Source: Bryobacteraceae bacterium (GTDB lineage Bacteria; Acidobacteriota; Terriglobia; Bryobacterales; Bryobacteraceae). From it: DNA of 64,000 nucleotides. The stretch lies in assembly GCA_019752335.1 (NCBI GenBank), contig JAIEMJ010000005.1, positions 1 to 64,000 of the forward strand. The letters are read 5' to 3'. The notes beneath the pieces were generated by a model that worked only from the letters and a program-made list of their open reading frames with translations, did not search any database and had not been told where the DNA came from. Every line of letters starts with the position of its first letter. The stretch's first letter is position 1. Below, piece after piece: positions 1 to 7,933 of the stretch. Position numbers and translations under genes: made by a program.

Positions 1-62
1 CTCCGCATGCGCTCCGACTTTTAACTTCTCGCGGACAGCTTCGGGGCTAAACTGGAGGTAGC

Positions 63-752
63 GTGACTCTCATATTTTTACTTGCCCTGGCCATGCCCCC
101 CGCGGCGCCCCCCACGACAACCGACCCTTTGGAGGCCGCGCGCGATGCGCAGGACCGGGCGCAACTCGAGCGCTTGGTAAACCAGGCGAACGCCGCCGCG
201 AATCGTCAACCCAACGTCGCGACGAACCAATACCGCTTGGCCTTGGCCCAGTCCTACCTGGCGGAAGTCGCATTGGAACTGAAGGACAAACCTGCCGCCC
301 GCCAAGCCGCCGAAAGCGGGATTCAGGCGGCGCAAAAGACGGTAGCGCTGGAGGCGAAGTCAGCACAGAACCATAGCTTGCTCGGGACGCTTTGCGCCCA
401 GGTGATCCCCGCCAACGTGCTCGCCGGCTTGAAGTACGGCCGTTGCGCGCTGGACGAAATCAATAAGGCGCTGGAGATCGATCCCAAATTCGCCGACGCT
501 TGGCTGCGGCACGGCGTGGGCAATTACTACCTACCCGCGCAATTCGGCGGCGGTACGGACCTGGCCATCAAGGACTTCGAAAAGGCCATCCAACTGAATC
601 CTAAACATAGCGAAGCATACCTTTGGATGGGCGTCGCGCTGCGTAAGGTGAATCGCAACGGTGAGGCCCGCAAGGCTTTTGCAAAAGCCGTAGAACTCAA
701 TCCGCGTCGCGTTTGGGCGAAGCAGCAACTCGAGAAGACTCCGGCCCAGTGA
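63..752 (+). CDS. Secreted TPR-repeat protein
   Basis: A 229-residue protein with an N-terminal hydrophobic stretch followed by an Ala/Pro-rich segment, consistent with a short export signal. The C-terminal half (about residues 140-225) carries tetratricopeptide repeats: paired helices with the typical 'A...LNP' ends (KALEIDPKFADAW, KAIQLNPKHSEAY, KAVELNP). TPRs mediate protein-protein contacts; no catalytic motif is seen. The start is a GTG with GGAGGT only three bases before it, which is unusually close, so the start is less certain than the reading frame. Its stop codon overlaps the GTG start of the next gene (GTGA), so the two are probably translated together. Confidence 0.8.
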   Translation: MTLIFLLALAMPPAAPPTTTDPLEAARDAQDRAQLERLVNQANAAANRQPNVATNQYRLALAQSYLAEVALELKDKPAARQAAESGIQAAQKTVALEAKSAQNHSLLGTLCAQVIPANVLAGLKYGRCALDEINKALEIDPKFADAWLRHGVGNYYLPAQFGGGTDLAIKDFEKAIQLNPKHSEAYLWMGVALRKVNRNGEARKAFAKAVELNPRRVWAKQQLEKTPAQ

Positions 753-2359
753 TCGCGCGTTCCTTGGCTCTTGCCGCCTTGGCCCTGGCCACGACGCTCG
801 GCTTTCTCTACTTTCCCGGCCATCACTACCTCCAGCAAGATACGCAAATCTGGCTGCCCGTGTTGGCGCACGCGCAGGACCCGGCTCTCTTCCGCAATGA
901 GCTGATCGTTACCGGCGCGCATGTCCGCCTCACCATCTACGACGACGCCACGCTTGCGCTGGCCCGTTGGGGCGGGATGAGCATTGAGTCCGCCCTGCTC
1001 GCGCAGCAGTTACTCTTCCGCTTTCTGGCCATGCTCGGCATCTGGCTGCTGGCTCGGGCAACGGGGCTGACACAGATGACCAGTGTCCTGGCGGCCACGC
1101 TGGCCAGCATGGGCGCGACGATCATCGGGCCCGCCGTGCTCAGCGTGGAGTACGAGCCGGTGCCGCGCGGCTTCGCCTTCGGGCTGATGCTGCTTTCCCT
1201 GGGCTGCGCCGCTCATCAACGCTTTCTGCCCGCCGGCCTCGCCCTGGGGCTCGCTTTCGCCTACCACGCGCCCGCCGTCTGGCCGATTTTGCTCGTCGCG
1301 GCCTACACGTTCTGGCGGAACCGGAAGGGTGTGGCGCCCGCGCTGGTGGGTTTCCTTGCCGGAGTCGCGCTGTTGGGAGTGACGGTGCTGGCCTCGGACG
1401 CCGGCCCCATGAACCCGCTTTTTGCGCGCCTCTCCGAAAGTCATGCTGACCTGCAGCGCATGCGCGCCACGTACAACTGGATTTCGCTATGGGCGAATGC
1501 CAGGACGTGGGTCACTCAGTATGCGGCGTTGGCGGCTCTGGCCGGCCTCGCCTACTGGCGGCTGGGCAAGGCGCTCCCCGCCACGGTCCGCCCGCACTTC
1601 GCGGCGCTCCCCGCCATCGGCTTGTTGTCGATACCGCTCTCTTACCTGCTGCTGGAGCAACTGCGCCTCGCCATCATTCCGCAGGTGCAGATCATGCGCA
1701 GTCTGCTGTTCACGCTGATGTTCGCCGTGATTCTGCTGGCGCTAGCTGGCCTGCGCGCGGCGCGTTGGTATGAGTCACCGCTGTGGCTCTGGCCCGTCTG
1801 CTTCGTGCCGCTAGCCCCGGTCTGGACCGGCAAGCCGCTGCGGATTTACCTGGTCGCGGCCGGACTCGCGGTCGCCGCCGCATTGGCCGCCTCACTCGAG
1901 AAGCGCTATCCGCGCGCGGCGTTGGCCATAGCCACCGTTGTCTTCGCGGGCTGTTTCTTCGCTCCGGAGAGCCTCGCCAAGGTCCGCAACTATACCGAAC
2001 TCGGCGACGCCAACTTGACGCGCTTGGTGCAGTGGGCGCGCGACAACACGGACAAGGACGACGTCTTCCTCTTTCGCGACAGCGGCACCCGCAATGAGCC
2101 CGGACTCTTCCGGGCCCGCGCCCTACGCGCCGTCTACGTAGACTGGAAGGGCGGCGGCCAAGTGAACTACTACGAGTTCTACGCGAACGAGTGGTGGCGC
2201 CGCTGGCAGCGCTTCATGAAGTACAAATTTACCCCCACCGAGTTGCCCGCCTTACGAGAAGCTGGGGTCGGCTACCTGGTCTTTCGCCAGCCTCCACCAG
2301 GCTTTGAGCAGGAGCCTGTCTATGCCAATGACGGCTACCGCGTCTACCGGCTGAAATAA
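749..2359 (+). CDS. Polytopic membrane protein with C-terminal soluble domain
   Basis: The frame is open from 713, but the GTG at 749 forms a 4-base GTGA overlap with the preceding stop and is followed at once by a hydrophobic helix, so I place the start there (536 residues). About eleven hydrophobic segments span residues 1-420, and a soluble tail of about 110 residues follows, with aromatic-rich sequence near YYEFYANEWWRRW. This architecture resembles GT-C-type membrane glycosyltransferases or related inner-membrane proteins, but no diagnostic DD/DE loop motif stands out and I do not assign a reaction. The overlap with the TPR gene suggests one transcript and perhaps one complex. Confidence 0.75.
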   Translation: MIARSLALAALALATTLGFLYFPGHHYLQQDTQIWLPVLAHAQDPALFRNELIVTGAHVRLTIYDDATLALARWGGMSIESALLAQQLLFRFLAMLGIWLLARATGLTQMTSVLAATLASMGATIIGPAVLSVEYEPVPRGFAFGLMLLSLGCAAHQRFLPAGLALGLAFAYHAPAVWPILLVAAYTFWRNRKGVAPALVGFLAGVALLGVTVLASDAGPMNPLFARLSESHADLQRMRATYNWISLWANARTWVTQYAALAALAGLAYWRLGKALPATVRPHFAALPAIGLLSIPLSYLLLEQLRLAIIPQVQIMRSLLFTLMFAVILLALAGLRAARWYESPLWLWPVCFVPLAPVWTGKPLRIYLVAAGLAVAAALAASLEKRYPRAALAIATVVFAGCFFAPESLAKVRNYTELGDANLTRLVQWARDNTDKDDVFLFRDSGTRNEPGLFRARALRAVYVDWKGGGQVNYYEFYANEWWRRWQRFMKYKFTPTELPALREAGVGYLVFRQPPPGFEQEPVYANDGYRVYRLK

Positions 2360-2458
2360 GCCACGTGGCTGCGATCCACCACCGCAAAGCATTCATTCGA
2401 TTGAGGAAACCTGCATTGGCTTTGTTTCGTCCATGGAGGCGAAAGGGGTCAATCGACC

Positions 2459-2845
2459 ATGAAAAAGTGGATCTTGGCAATGGCATTCGCCGGATGCGCC
2501 CTGGCGCAATCCGGCCGGTATGATGACCGCGGCTACGGACGCGGCTACTATGAGCGCGAGCGCTACCGGCGAGACCCGGTCCGCGACACCATCGAGAGCC
2601 TCTACCTCATTGAGGCCCGCGCCCGCGTGGATCGCCACGAAGCCAACCACCTGCGCCGCGCCGTCATCGACTTGACCGAATTCAACAATCGCCTGCAACG
2701 CGGCCGGTTTGACCGGGGCCGCCTAAACGAAGCCATCGAGCATTTGCGCAACCTCGCCCAAGCCGACCAGCTTCACCCGCGAGACCGCCGCCGGATCGCT
2801 GGCCATCTGAACGACCTCTACCGCCTGCGCGACAGCCGCTGGTAG
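2459..2845 (+). CDS. Small secreted Arg/Tyr-rich protein
   Basis: A 128-residue protein with a clear Sec signal peptide (MKKWILAMAFAGCALAQ) and a mature part that begins with a Gly/Tyr/Arg/Asp-rich stretch (RYDDRGYGRGYYERERYRR) and continues as charged, probably helical sequence. I do not recognise a family. It is followed 12 bases later by the SMP-30-like gene on the same strand. Confidence 0.65.
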   Translation: MKKWILAMAFAGCALAQSGRYDDRGYGRGYYERERYRRDPVRDTIESLYLIEARARVDRHEANHLRRAVIDLTEFNNRLQRGRFDRGRLNEAIEHLRNLAQADQLHPRDRRRIAGHLNDLYRLRDSRW

Positions 2846-2857
2846 TACCATCAAGGT

Positions 2858-3814
2858 TTGACGACGCCTCATTTTGTTGCCCAACCCTTCTTCACGCCCG
2901 CCGCGGAGGAGCTTCGTTTTCTGCCCGAGGGTCCGCGGGTGCTTCGGAACCAGCCGGACATGCTGGGCTGGGTAGCGATTCAGCATGCCGCGGACAGTCC
3001 CGTGGGCAGCATGAATCTGCTCAACCTGGAGACGGGCGTCAATCGCTCGTTGCCTTTGCCGGGCCGCCCCGGATTTTTTGCCGAAACGAAGCAACCGGGC
3101 ATCGTGCTGATCGGGCTCGAACGGCGCTTGGTGCTCTGCGACCTGCGCGACGGCTCCCTGACGGAGACCGGCATCAGGGTCACGGACGACGAGCGCGTCA
3201 TCATCAACGACGGCTTGGCCGTGGACGGGGGAGTCCTCTTCGGGACGAAGCATCTCGCCTTCGAACTGCCGATCGCTGGTCTCTACTACTTCGACAGCGC
3301 CTCGCGCTCGGTACATCAGGTGCTGGGCGGACAGATTTGCTCGAACGGCAAGACGCTGATGCGCGACGCCGGCGGCGCAACCCTGGTCGACATCGATTCG
3401 CGGCCAAAGTCCCTGGCGCGTTTCCGGCTCGATGTGGCACTGCGCCAGGTGAGCGAGACGCGCGTCCTGGTCGCACCGGAGCGGCTCCCGGGCTTTCCCG
3501 ACGGTCTACGTTTGGCTCCGGACGGGAAGAGCGTCGTGGTCGCGTTCTACAACCCTGACGCTGTATCCGACGGTAAGGCGCAGCAAATATGTCTCGATAG
3601 CGGCGCGGTGCTGGCCGAGTGGATCATTCCCGGTTCTCCCCGCGTCACCTGCCCGGAGTTCCTCATGCGGGACGGTAAAGTAAAGGTCGTTTTCACCACC
3701 GCGATAGAAGGCATGCCGCCCGAAATCCGCGCCATCGCCCCGGAAGCCGGTACGATGTTCATCGCGGACACGCCTTTCACCCAGTGCCCGCCGCCGCCGC
3801 CGCTGGTGGACTAG
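2858..3814 (+). CDS. SMP-30/gluconolactonase-like beta-propeller protein
   Basis: A 318-residue protein without a signal peptide, so probably cytoplasmic. The SMP-30/gluconolactonase/LRE signature positions are visible in order: an N-terminal LPEGPR (metal-ligand Glu position), INDGLAVDGG around residue 115, SNGKTL around 165, FPDGLRLAPDGKSVVVAFYNP around 213, and CPEF near 265. Family members are metal-dependent lactonases acting on sugar lactones; the exact substrate cannot be read. The start is TTG, 12 bases after the previous stop; the N-terminal LPEGPR is family-typical, which supports starting upstream of it rather than at a later GTG. It ends in a Pro-rich tail (CPPPPPLVD). Confidence 0.65.
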   Translation: MTTPHFVAQPFFTPAAEELRFLPEGPRVLRNQPDMLGWVAIQHAADSPVGSMNLLNLETGVNRSLPLPGRPGFFAETKQPGIVLIGLERRLVLCDLRDGSLTETGIRVTDDERVIINDGLAVDGGVLFGTKHLAFELPIAGLYYFDSASRSVHQVLGGQICSNGKTLMRDAGGATLVDIDSRPKSLARFRLDVALRQVSETRVLVAPERLPGFPDGLRLAPDGKSVVVAFYNPDAVSDGKAQQICLDSGAVLAEWIIPGSPRVTCPEFLMRDGKVKVVFTTAIEGMPPEIRAIAPEAGTMFIADTPFTQCPPPPPLVD

Positions 3815-3817
3815 CTA

Positions 3818-4459
3818 CTAGCTACGACGGCGCAAACGGCTAGCCAGGAGAAACCCGGTAGCGGCGAGGACGAAAGTAGAGGGCTCCGGCACGGGCTCAA
3901 TATTGAAGTCCGGCACAGCGTTAATGCGGAGCTGATTGTTTACGGTGGAGGCGGACCACGATGTCCCGCTGTTCGTACTATTGCGGAATCCCACGGTCGC
4001 GGCGTAAATCGAGCCGACGGGCGCGTTGTTCCCACTCGTCTCCCAATTGAGCGAAGTCTCACTGCCTCCGGGACCCGTCAACACGAACCAGTAGCGCGTA
4101 TTTGCCTGCAGAGAAATCGACGCCGTGGACTGGATGGGAGCGTGCAGCGACTGGGCCGGGATGTTGACAAAATTGAAGGAAACCAGCAGGGTTCCCGGGT
4201 TCCCCGCCAAGTCGGCGTAGATGCCGCCGCTGACCGACTTCGTCGTGGTCTGAGAGTTGTTGCTGAAGATCGTGTCGAGGGAAACAAACTGCAGGGCCGC
4301 CGCACCAACGTCAATGCCGAGGGCTTGCATGGTGAGCGCGCTCTGCGAGGTCCCACCTACCGCCGTGCCATTCTGATAGGGCCCGCCGGTAAGGTTGTCC
4401 ACAATCGTGGCCGCGTGGGCTGAAGCCAGCGCAACGGCGAGGCAAGCGAAGAGTCTCAT
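3818..4459 (-). CDS. PEP-CTERM sorting-domain secreted protein
   Basis: A 213-residue protein with a signal peptide (MRLFACLAVALASAHA), a Ser/Thr/Asn-rich beta-type body like the 'choice-of-anchor R' class, and a C-terminal PEP-CTERM tripartite signal: VPEPST, a hydrophobic helix, then RLRRRS. By analogy to the family, it is exported and its tail cut by an exosortase, giving a surface- or matrix-associated protein. No exosortase lies in this window. A strong ribosome site (GGAGGA, seven bases before ATG) supports the start. It converges with the SMP-30-like gene, with only three bases between the stops. Confidence 0.82.
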   Translation of the reverse strand: MRLFACLAVALASAHAATIVDNLTGGPYQNGTAVGGTSQSALTMQALGIDVGAAALQFVSLDTIFSNNSQTTTKSVSGGIYADLAGNPGTLLVSFNFVNIPAQSLHAPIQSTASISLQANTRYWFVLTGPGGSETSLNWETSGNNAPVGSIYAATVGFRNSTNSGTSWSASTVNNQLRINAVPDFNIEPVPEPSTFVLAATGFLLASRLRRRS

Positions 4460-4604
4460 CCATATCCTCCGTACTGCAAGACTAAGGTAAACACCTTAAT
4501 CCTCTTATTTGCTCCATCATGCCACAGTTCCAGTACCGTCGCCAGTGAAATCCGCAAAAGGCGAAAAAAAGGCATAAGTCCCCTGGCCGATGTAAGCTGG
4601 AGCC

Positions 4605-7600
4605 GTGATGGTCCGCTCATTCTTCCTCCTCGTTCTTCTGGCCGGGATAGCCCCGGCCCAGCAACTCCTCTTCGAAAAGACTCTCCCGCTACCCGCCAGC
4701 CGCATTCCCTTGCCAGGTTGGAAGCCCGGTGCCATCTATTCGGTCACGGCGCGTACCGTAGGCAAACTCGACAGCCAGTTGGCGCTCGAAGTGGGCAGCG
4801 GCAACGCGCGGTTAGCCGCGAAAACGCTTCACGCCGGTGACCAGGACTTCACGGTGATGGTGCGGGCGCAGGGAGCCGGTTGGCTGACGGCCAAGAAGGG
4901 GCCCGCGGTGTCGCTGAAGGTGCGCGTGGTGATGTGGCCGGCCGGGGCTCCCGTGGAGGTGGAGCCCAACGACACCTGGCTCGAAGCTCAGCCGATCCGC
5001 TTGGAGCAGACGATCTTCGGCTCCGCCGATGACGCACCCTACTTTCCGCTTCCAGGCTCGCCGCTGAAGAAGGCCGTTTACGAACAGGCGCCGGACTGGT
5101 TCCGCTTCGAATTCGCGGGCCCGCCCAAGCTGGTCTTCTTCCAGCTTGACCTCGCCGAACGCGACAACGTACCCGCCGATGTCGCCGTCTTCCGCGTGGT
5201 GAATGGCCTACCGGTGGCCTACAACGATGGGGAGGATCCCGTTACCCTGCCCCACGAAGTGCAGGCGATGCAGGGCAACAAGTTCACCACGCGCGTGCTG
5301 CGCGAAGCCGGCACCTACTACGTGCGCGTGGTGGCCAATCATCCCGAATACAAGCTGCGCACTCGCGTGTACGGCGTCCCCCCTTACACGGACCCGCGGC
5401 AAGCGGTGCAAACCGCGCTCGACTACGCCATGGGCGCCGGCGACTCCTGGCATGCCAACACGCCGCGCCGCGGCGGCGTCTATGACCGCGTCGCGAGCGT
5501 GCATCAGGAGACGTCGCTCTGCGTCGCCTGCCATGTCACCCATTTCTCGCAACGCGCGCAGCTTTACGCCATGCGCCAAGGCTACCCCGTCCATCAGCGG
5601 CAGCAGCTACAATTCATGACCGAGCGGTTCTACAACAATCCGCGCCCGTTGTACGGCTTTGAAGAGCAAGGCGCCGTCTGGGCGCGCGTAATTTCGGCGC
5701 CCGCCAATGTTTTGGGCCGGATGTCGCACTTACTCGACTTATTCGAGCAGGAGACCGGCGCTGACCGGCGTGAGAATTTCCACCGGGGCGTGCGGGAGTA
5801 TCTCAAGCTCTACTATCAGGACCGGACGAAGCTACCACCCGACGAAACGAACGGCAATCAGCCGCTGGTTTCCACTTACGAAGTCGCCTGGTACGCCTGG
5901 GAACTCACCAAGGATCCGCAACTCGAGAACTTACTCGTTCAGACGGAACACAAGAATCTGATTGACCTCTGTTACCAGACGCAAGCCTTGGTCTCGATCA
6001 ACCCCACCAAGCACGCCACGCGGATTCAGCAGAATGTTGACCGGATCCTGTCGCTGCAGCGGCCCTCGGGCCAATGGTCAATGAAGTTCGCCGAGAACGA
6101 GAAGGAAGTGGAATTTCAAACCGGCCATGCCCTCTGGACCCTCGCGATGGCCGGCGTCCCTAAAGAGCATCCGCGCGTCGCGAAGGGGCTGACTTTCTTA
6201 CTCGGACGGCAACAGGAGTTCGGCGGATGGCTAGACCCCTTGCAGAGCTTCGAGAACTTCCGTACGCCCTTCCGCGAGACCCAGATGGCCGCGCTGGCGC
6301 TGGCCACTTACTATCCTCGCGAAAAACGCATTCGCGGCTGGGGCACCGGCGACTTTGCCCCGCAAACTGACTTACTCACCGCGCTCGACTCAGTATGGGA
6401 TCAGCAAACGCCCGCCGCTGTCGCGCGAATCACGGCCCTCACACAGCACGCTGACCCCTTCATTCGCCAACAAGCCGTGGAAGCTTTGGGACGGCTGGCT
6501 CTGCCGGTGACATTGACGCCGTTACTCGGCCGGCTCGGCGACGACAGTAAGTTGGTGCAGCGTACGGCAGCTTGGGCGATCCGCCAGGTCGAGAGCCGTC
6601 ACCCGCTGACACCAGCGCCGCTGATTCAGGCCTTGGATTCGCCAGAGCCCCGCGTCCGCTGGGGCGCGACGCGCATCTTCGCCACTCACTTCGCTGCCTT
6701 GGCCACTTCGCCCGACTTGGCCATCGCCCTGGCCCGCCGCGTCAACGACCCCGAGCCGGCCGTCGCCACCCAAGCCATCAAGGGACTCTGGCAGTTCTGG
6801 TTTTGGTCACCGTCGGAGAGCGTTAAGTCCGGCATTGAGGACGCGCTGCTGGCGGGTTTGGCCAAACCACAAGGCGCGTGGGCGGAGCAGGCGCTGCGGG
6901 AGGGAGTCTACAATCTGACGGACGAGAACATCCGCTATCTCTACAACAACTGGGTGCCCGCGATCGCGCGCGAGGCCGACCAGAAGCGCGTGATCGCGGG
7001 GCGTCTGAAAATCGAGGCGAGGCTCGCCGGTAAGTTCGCCCGCTTCCTCGAAACCCAGCCGGACACTGCCCGCAAGCGCCTGTTGGCGGGCTTGGTCGAG
7101 TTGCCCCTGCGGCGCGCCGACATCTACGACCCCACGGCGGACTCCGGTACGCCTTTCGTCCCGGTCTACAACCGCATCGGCAATGATGTCGAGCAGAGCG
7201 TCTTCTTCGGCGAGAGCAACACCCGCTTCGCCACAGCGCTGCTGCCGCTGGTGTCATCGGCTGACCCGGAACTTCGGCGCCTTGCCCTGGGGGCGGCGCA
7301 ACTAACCCGCGACGCCCGTTTCGGCGCCGTCACGGCGATTTCCGGCCCGCCCGGCGCGGCGCGCGACCAACTGGTGGCCGCCGCGAAGAAGGATCTTCGT
7401 GCGCCGGAAAATGCCGAATTGCTGAAGGCCTTCAACCAATTCCCCCGGCCACCGGCGCCCGCCAAAGGCACCGGCCGCCGGCCGAACGCGGCTCGTCCGG
7501 ACGAAGCGTTCTACCGGGGTTATGTGGAGCCGATCTTTCTGAAGCGCGGCAAGGACGGCTACGCCTGCGTTCAATGCCACGCCTCCCACGCCGCCTTCAA

Positions 7601-7796
7601 CGCGACGCTCTCCACCGTCTTCAGCGTCGTAAATCTGGAAGACCCGGAAGAAAGCCTGTTGCTGAAGAAGCCGACGTGGACCGCCGAAGCCGAGGGTACC
7701 ATCGGCGCGCAGAGCCACGGTGGCGGCGTCCGGTTTGAGAAGGACTCGCCGGAGTACACGACGATCCTCAACTGGCTGCGCGGTGTAAAAGAGTAG
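4605..7796 (+). CDS. Large secreted di-heme protein with PPC, toroid-like and HEAT repeats
   Basis: A 1063-residue protein with signal peptide (MMVRSFFLLVLLAGIAPAQQ). Parts seen: EVEPNDTWLEAQPI near residue 118, typical of a bacterial pre-peptidase C-terminal (PPC) beta domain; a first heme-c motif CVACH at 306-310; helical repeats (about 440-560) with GQWSMKF and FGGWLDP, resembling prenyltransferase/squalene-cyclase-type toroids; HEAT-like repeats (about 590-740); and a second heme-c motif CVQCH at 988-992 in a tail (VRFEKDSPEYTTILNWLRG) like that of planctomycete-type cytochrome c domains. It is therefore likely a periplasmic or outer-surface heme protein. The electron partner and substrate are unknown. 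The domain combination is unusual (see findings). Confidence 0.75.
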   Translation: MMVRSFFLLVLLAGIAPAQQLLFEKTLPLPASRIPLPGWKPGAIYSVTARTVGKLDSQLALEVGSGNARLAAKTLHAGDQDFTVMVRAQGAGWLTAKKGPAVSLKVRVVMWPAGAPVEVEPNDTWLEAQPIRLEQTIFGSADDAPYFPLPGSPLKKAVYEQAPDWFRFEFAGPPKLVFFQLDLAERDNVPADVAVFRVVNGLPVAYNDGEDPVTLPHEVQAMQGNKFTTRVLREAGTYYVRVVANHPEYKLRTRVYGVPPYTDPRQAVQTALDYAMGAGDSWHANTPRRGGVYDRVASVHQETSLCVACHVTHFSQRAQLYAMRQGYPVHQRQQLQFMTERFYNNPRPLYGFEEQGAVWARVISAPANVLGRMSHLLDLFEQETGADRRENFHRGVREYLKLYYQDRTKLPPDETNGNQPLVSTYEVAWYAWELTKDPQLENLLVQTEHKNLIDLCYQTQALVSINPTKHATRIQQNVDRILSLQRPSGQWSMKFAENEKEVEFQTGHALWTLAMAGVPKEHPRVAKGLTFLLGRQQEFGGWLDPLQSFENFRTPFRETQMAALALATYYPREKRIRGWGTGDFAPQTDLLTALDSVWDQQTPAAVARITALTQHADPFIRQQAVEALGRLALPVTLTPLLGRLGDDSKLVQRTAAWAIRQVESRHPLTPAPLIQALDSPEPRVRWGATRIFATHFAALATSPDLAIALARRVNDPEPAVATQAIKGLWQFWFWSPSESVKSGIEDALLAGLAKPQGAWAEQALREGVYNLTDENIRYLYNNWVPAIAREADQKRVIAGRLKIEARLAGKFARFLETQPDTARKRLLAGLVELPLRRADIYDPTADSGTPFVPVYNRIGNDVEQSVFFGESNTRFATALLPLVSSADPELRRLALGAAQLTRDARFGAVTAISGPPGAARDQLVAAAKKDLRAPENAELLKAFNQFPRPPAPAKGTGRRPNAARPDEAFYRGYVEPIFLKRGKDGYACVQCHASHAAFNATLSTVFSVVNLEDPEESLLLKKPTWTAEAEGTIGAQSHGGGVRFEKDSPEYTTILNWLRGVKE

Positions 7797-7818
7797 GGGT
7801 GAAGGAGTAGGAAGGAAA

Positions 7819-7893
7819 TGGAGCGGGGGACGAGGCTCGAACTCGCAACCAACAGCGTGGAAGGCTGTGACTCTACCATTGAGTTACCCCCGC
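7819..7893 (-). tRNA. tRNA-Gly (anticodon UCC)
   Basis: On the minus strand a full cloverleaf is readable: acceptor GCGGGGG paired with CCCCCGC, D-arm ACTC..GAGT, anticodon arm ACAGC-CTTCCAC-GCTGT with anticodon TCC, and T-arm GCGAG-TTCGAGC-CTCGT. The discriminator is T, and CCA is encoded (7819-7821). It lies between the di-heme protein gene and the TolB-type regulator and reads toward the former. Confidence 0.95.
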
Positions 7894-7933
7894 TCTGAAG
7901 GAGTAACTCTTTCATCATACCAATTGCGAGGCG

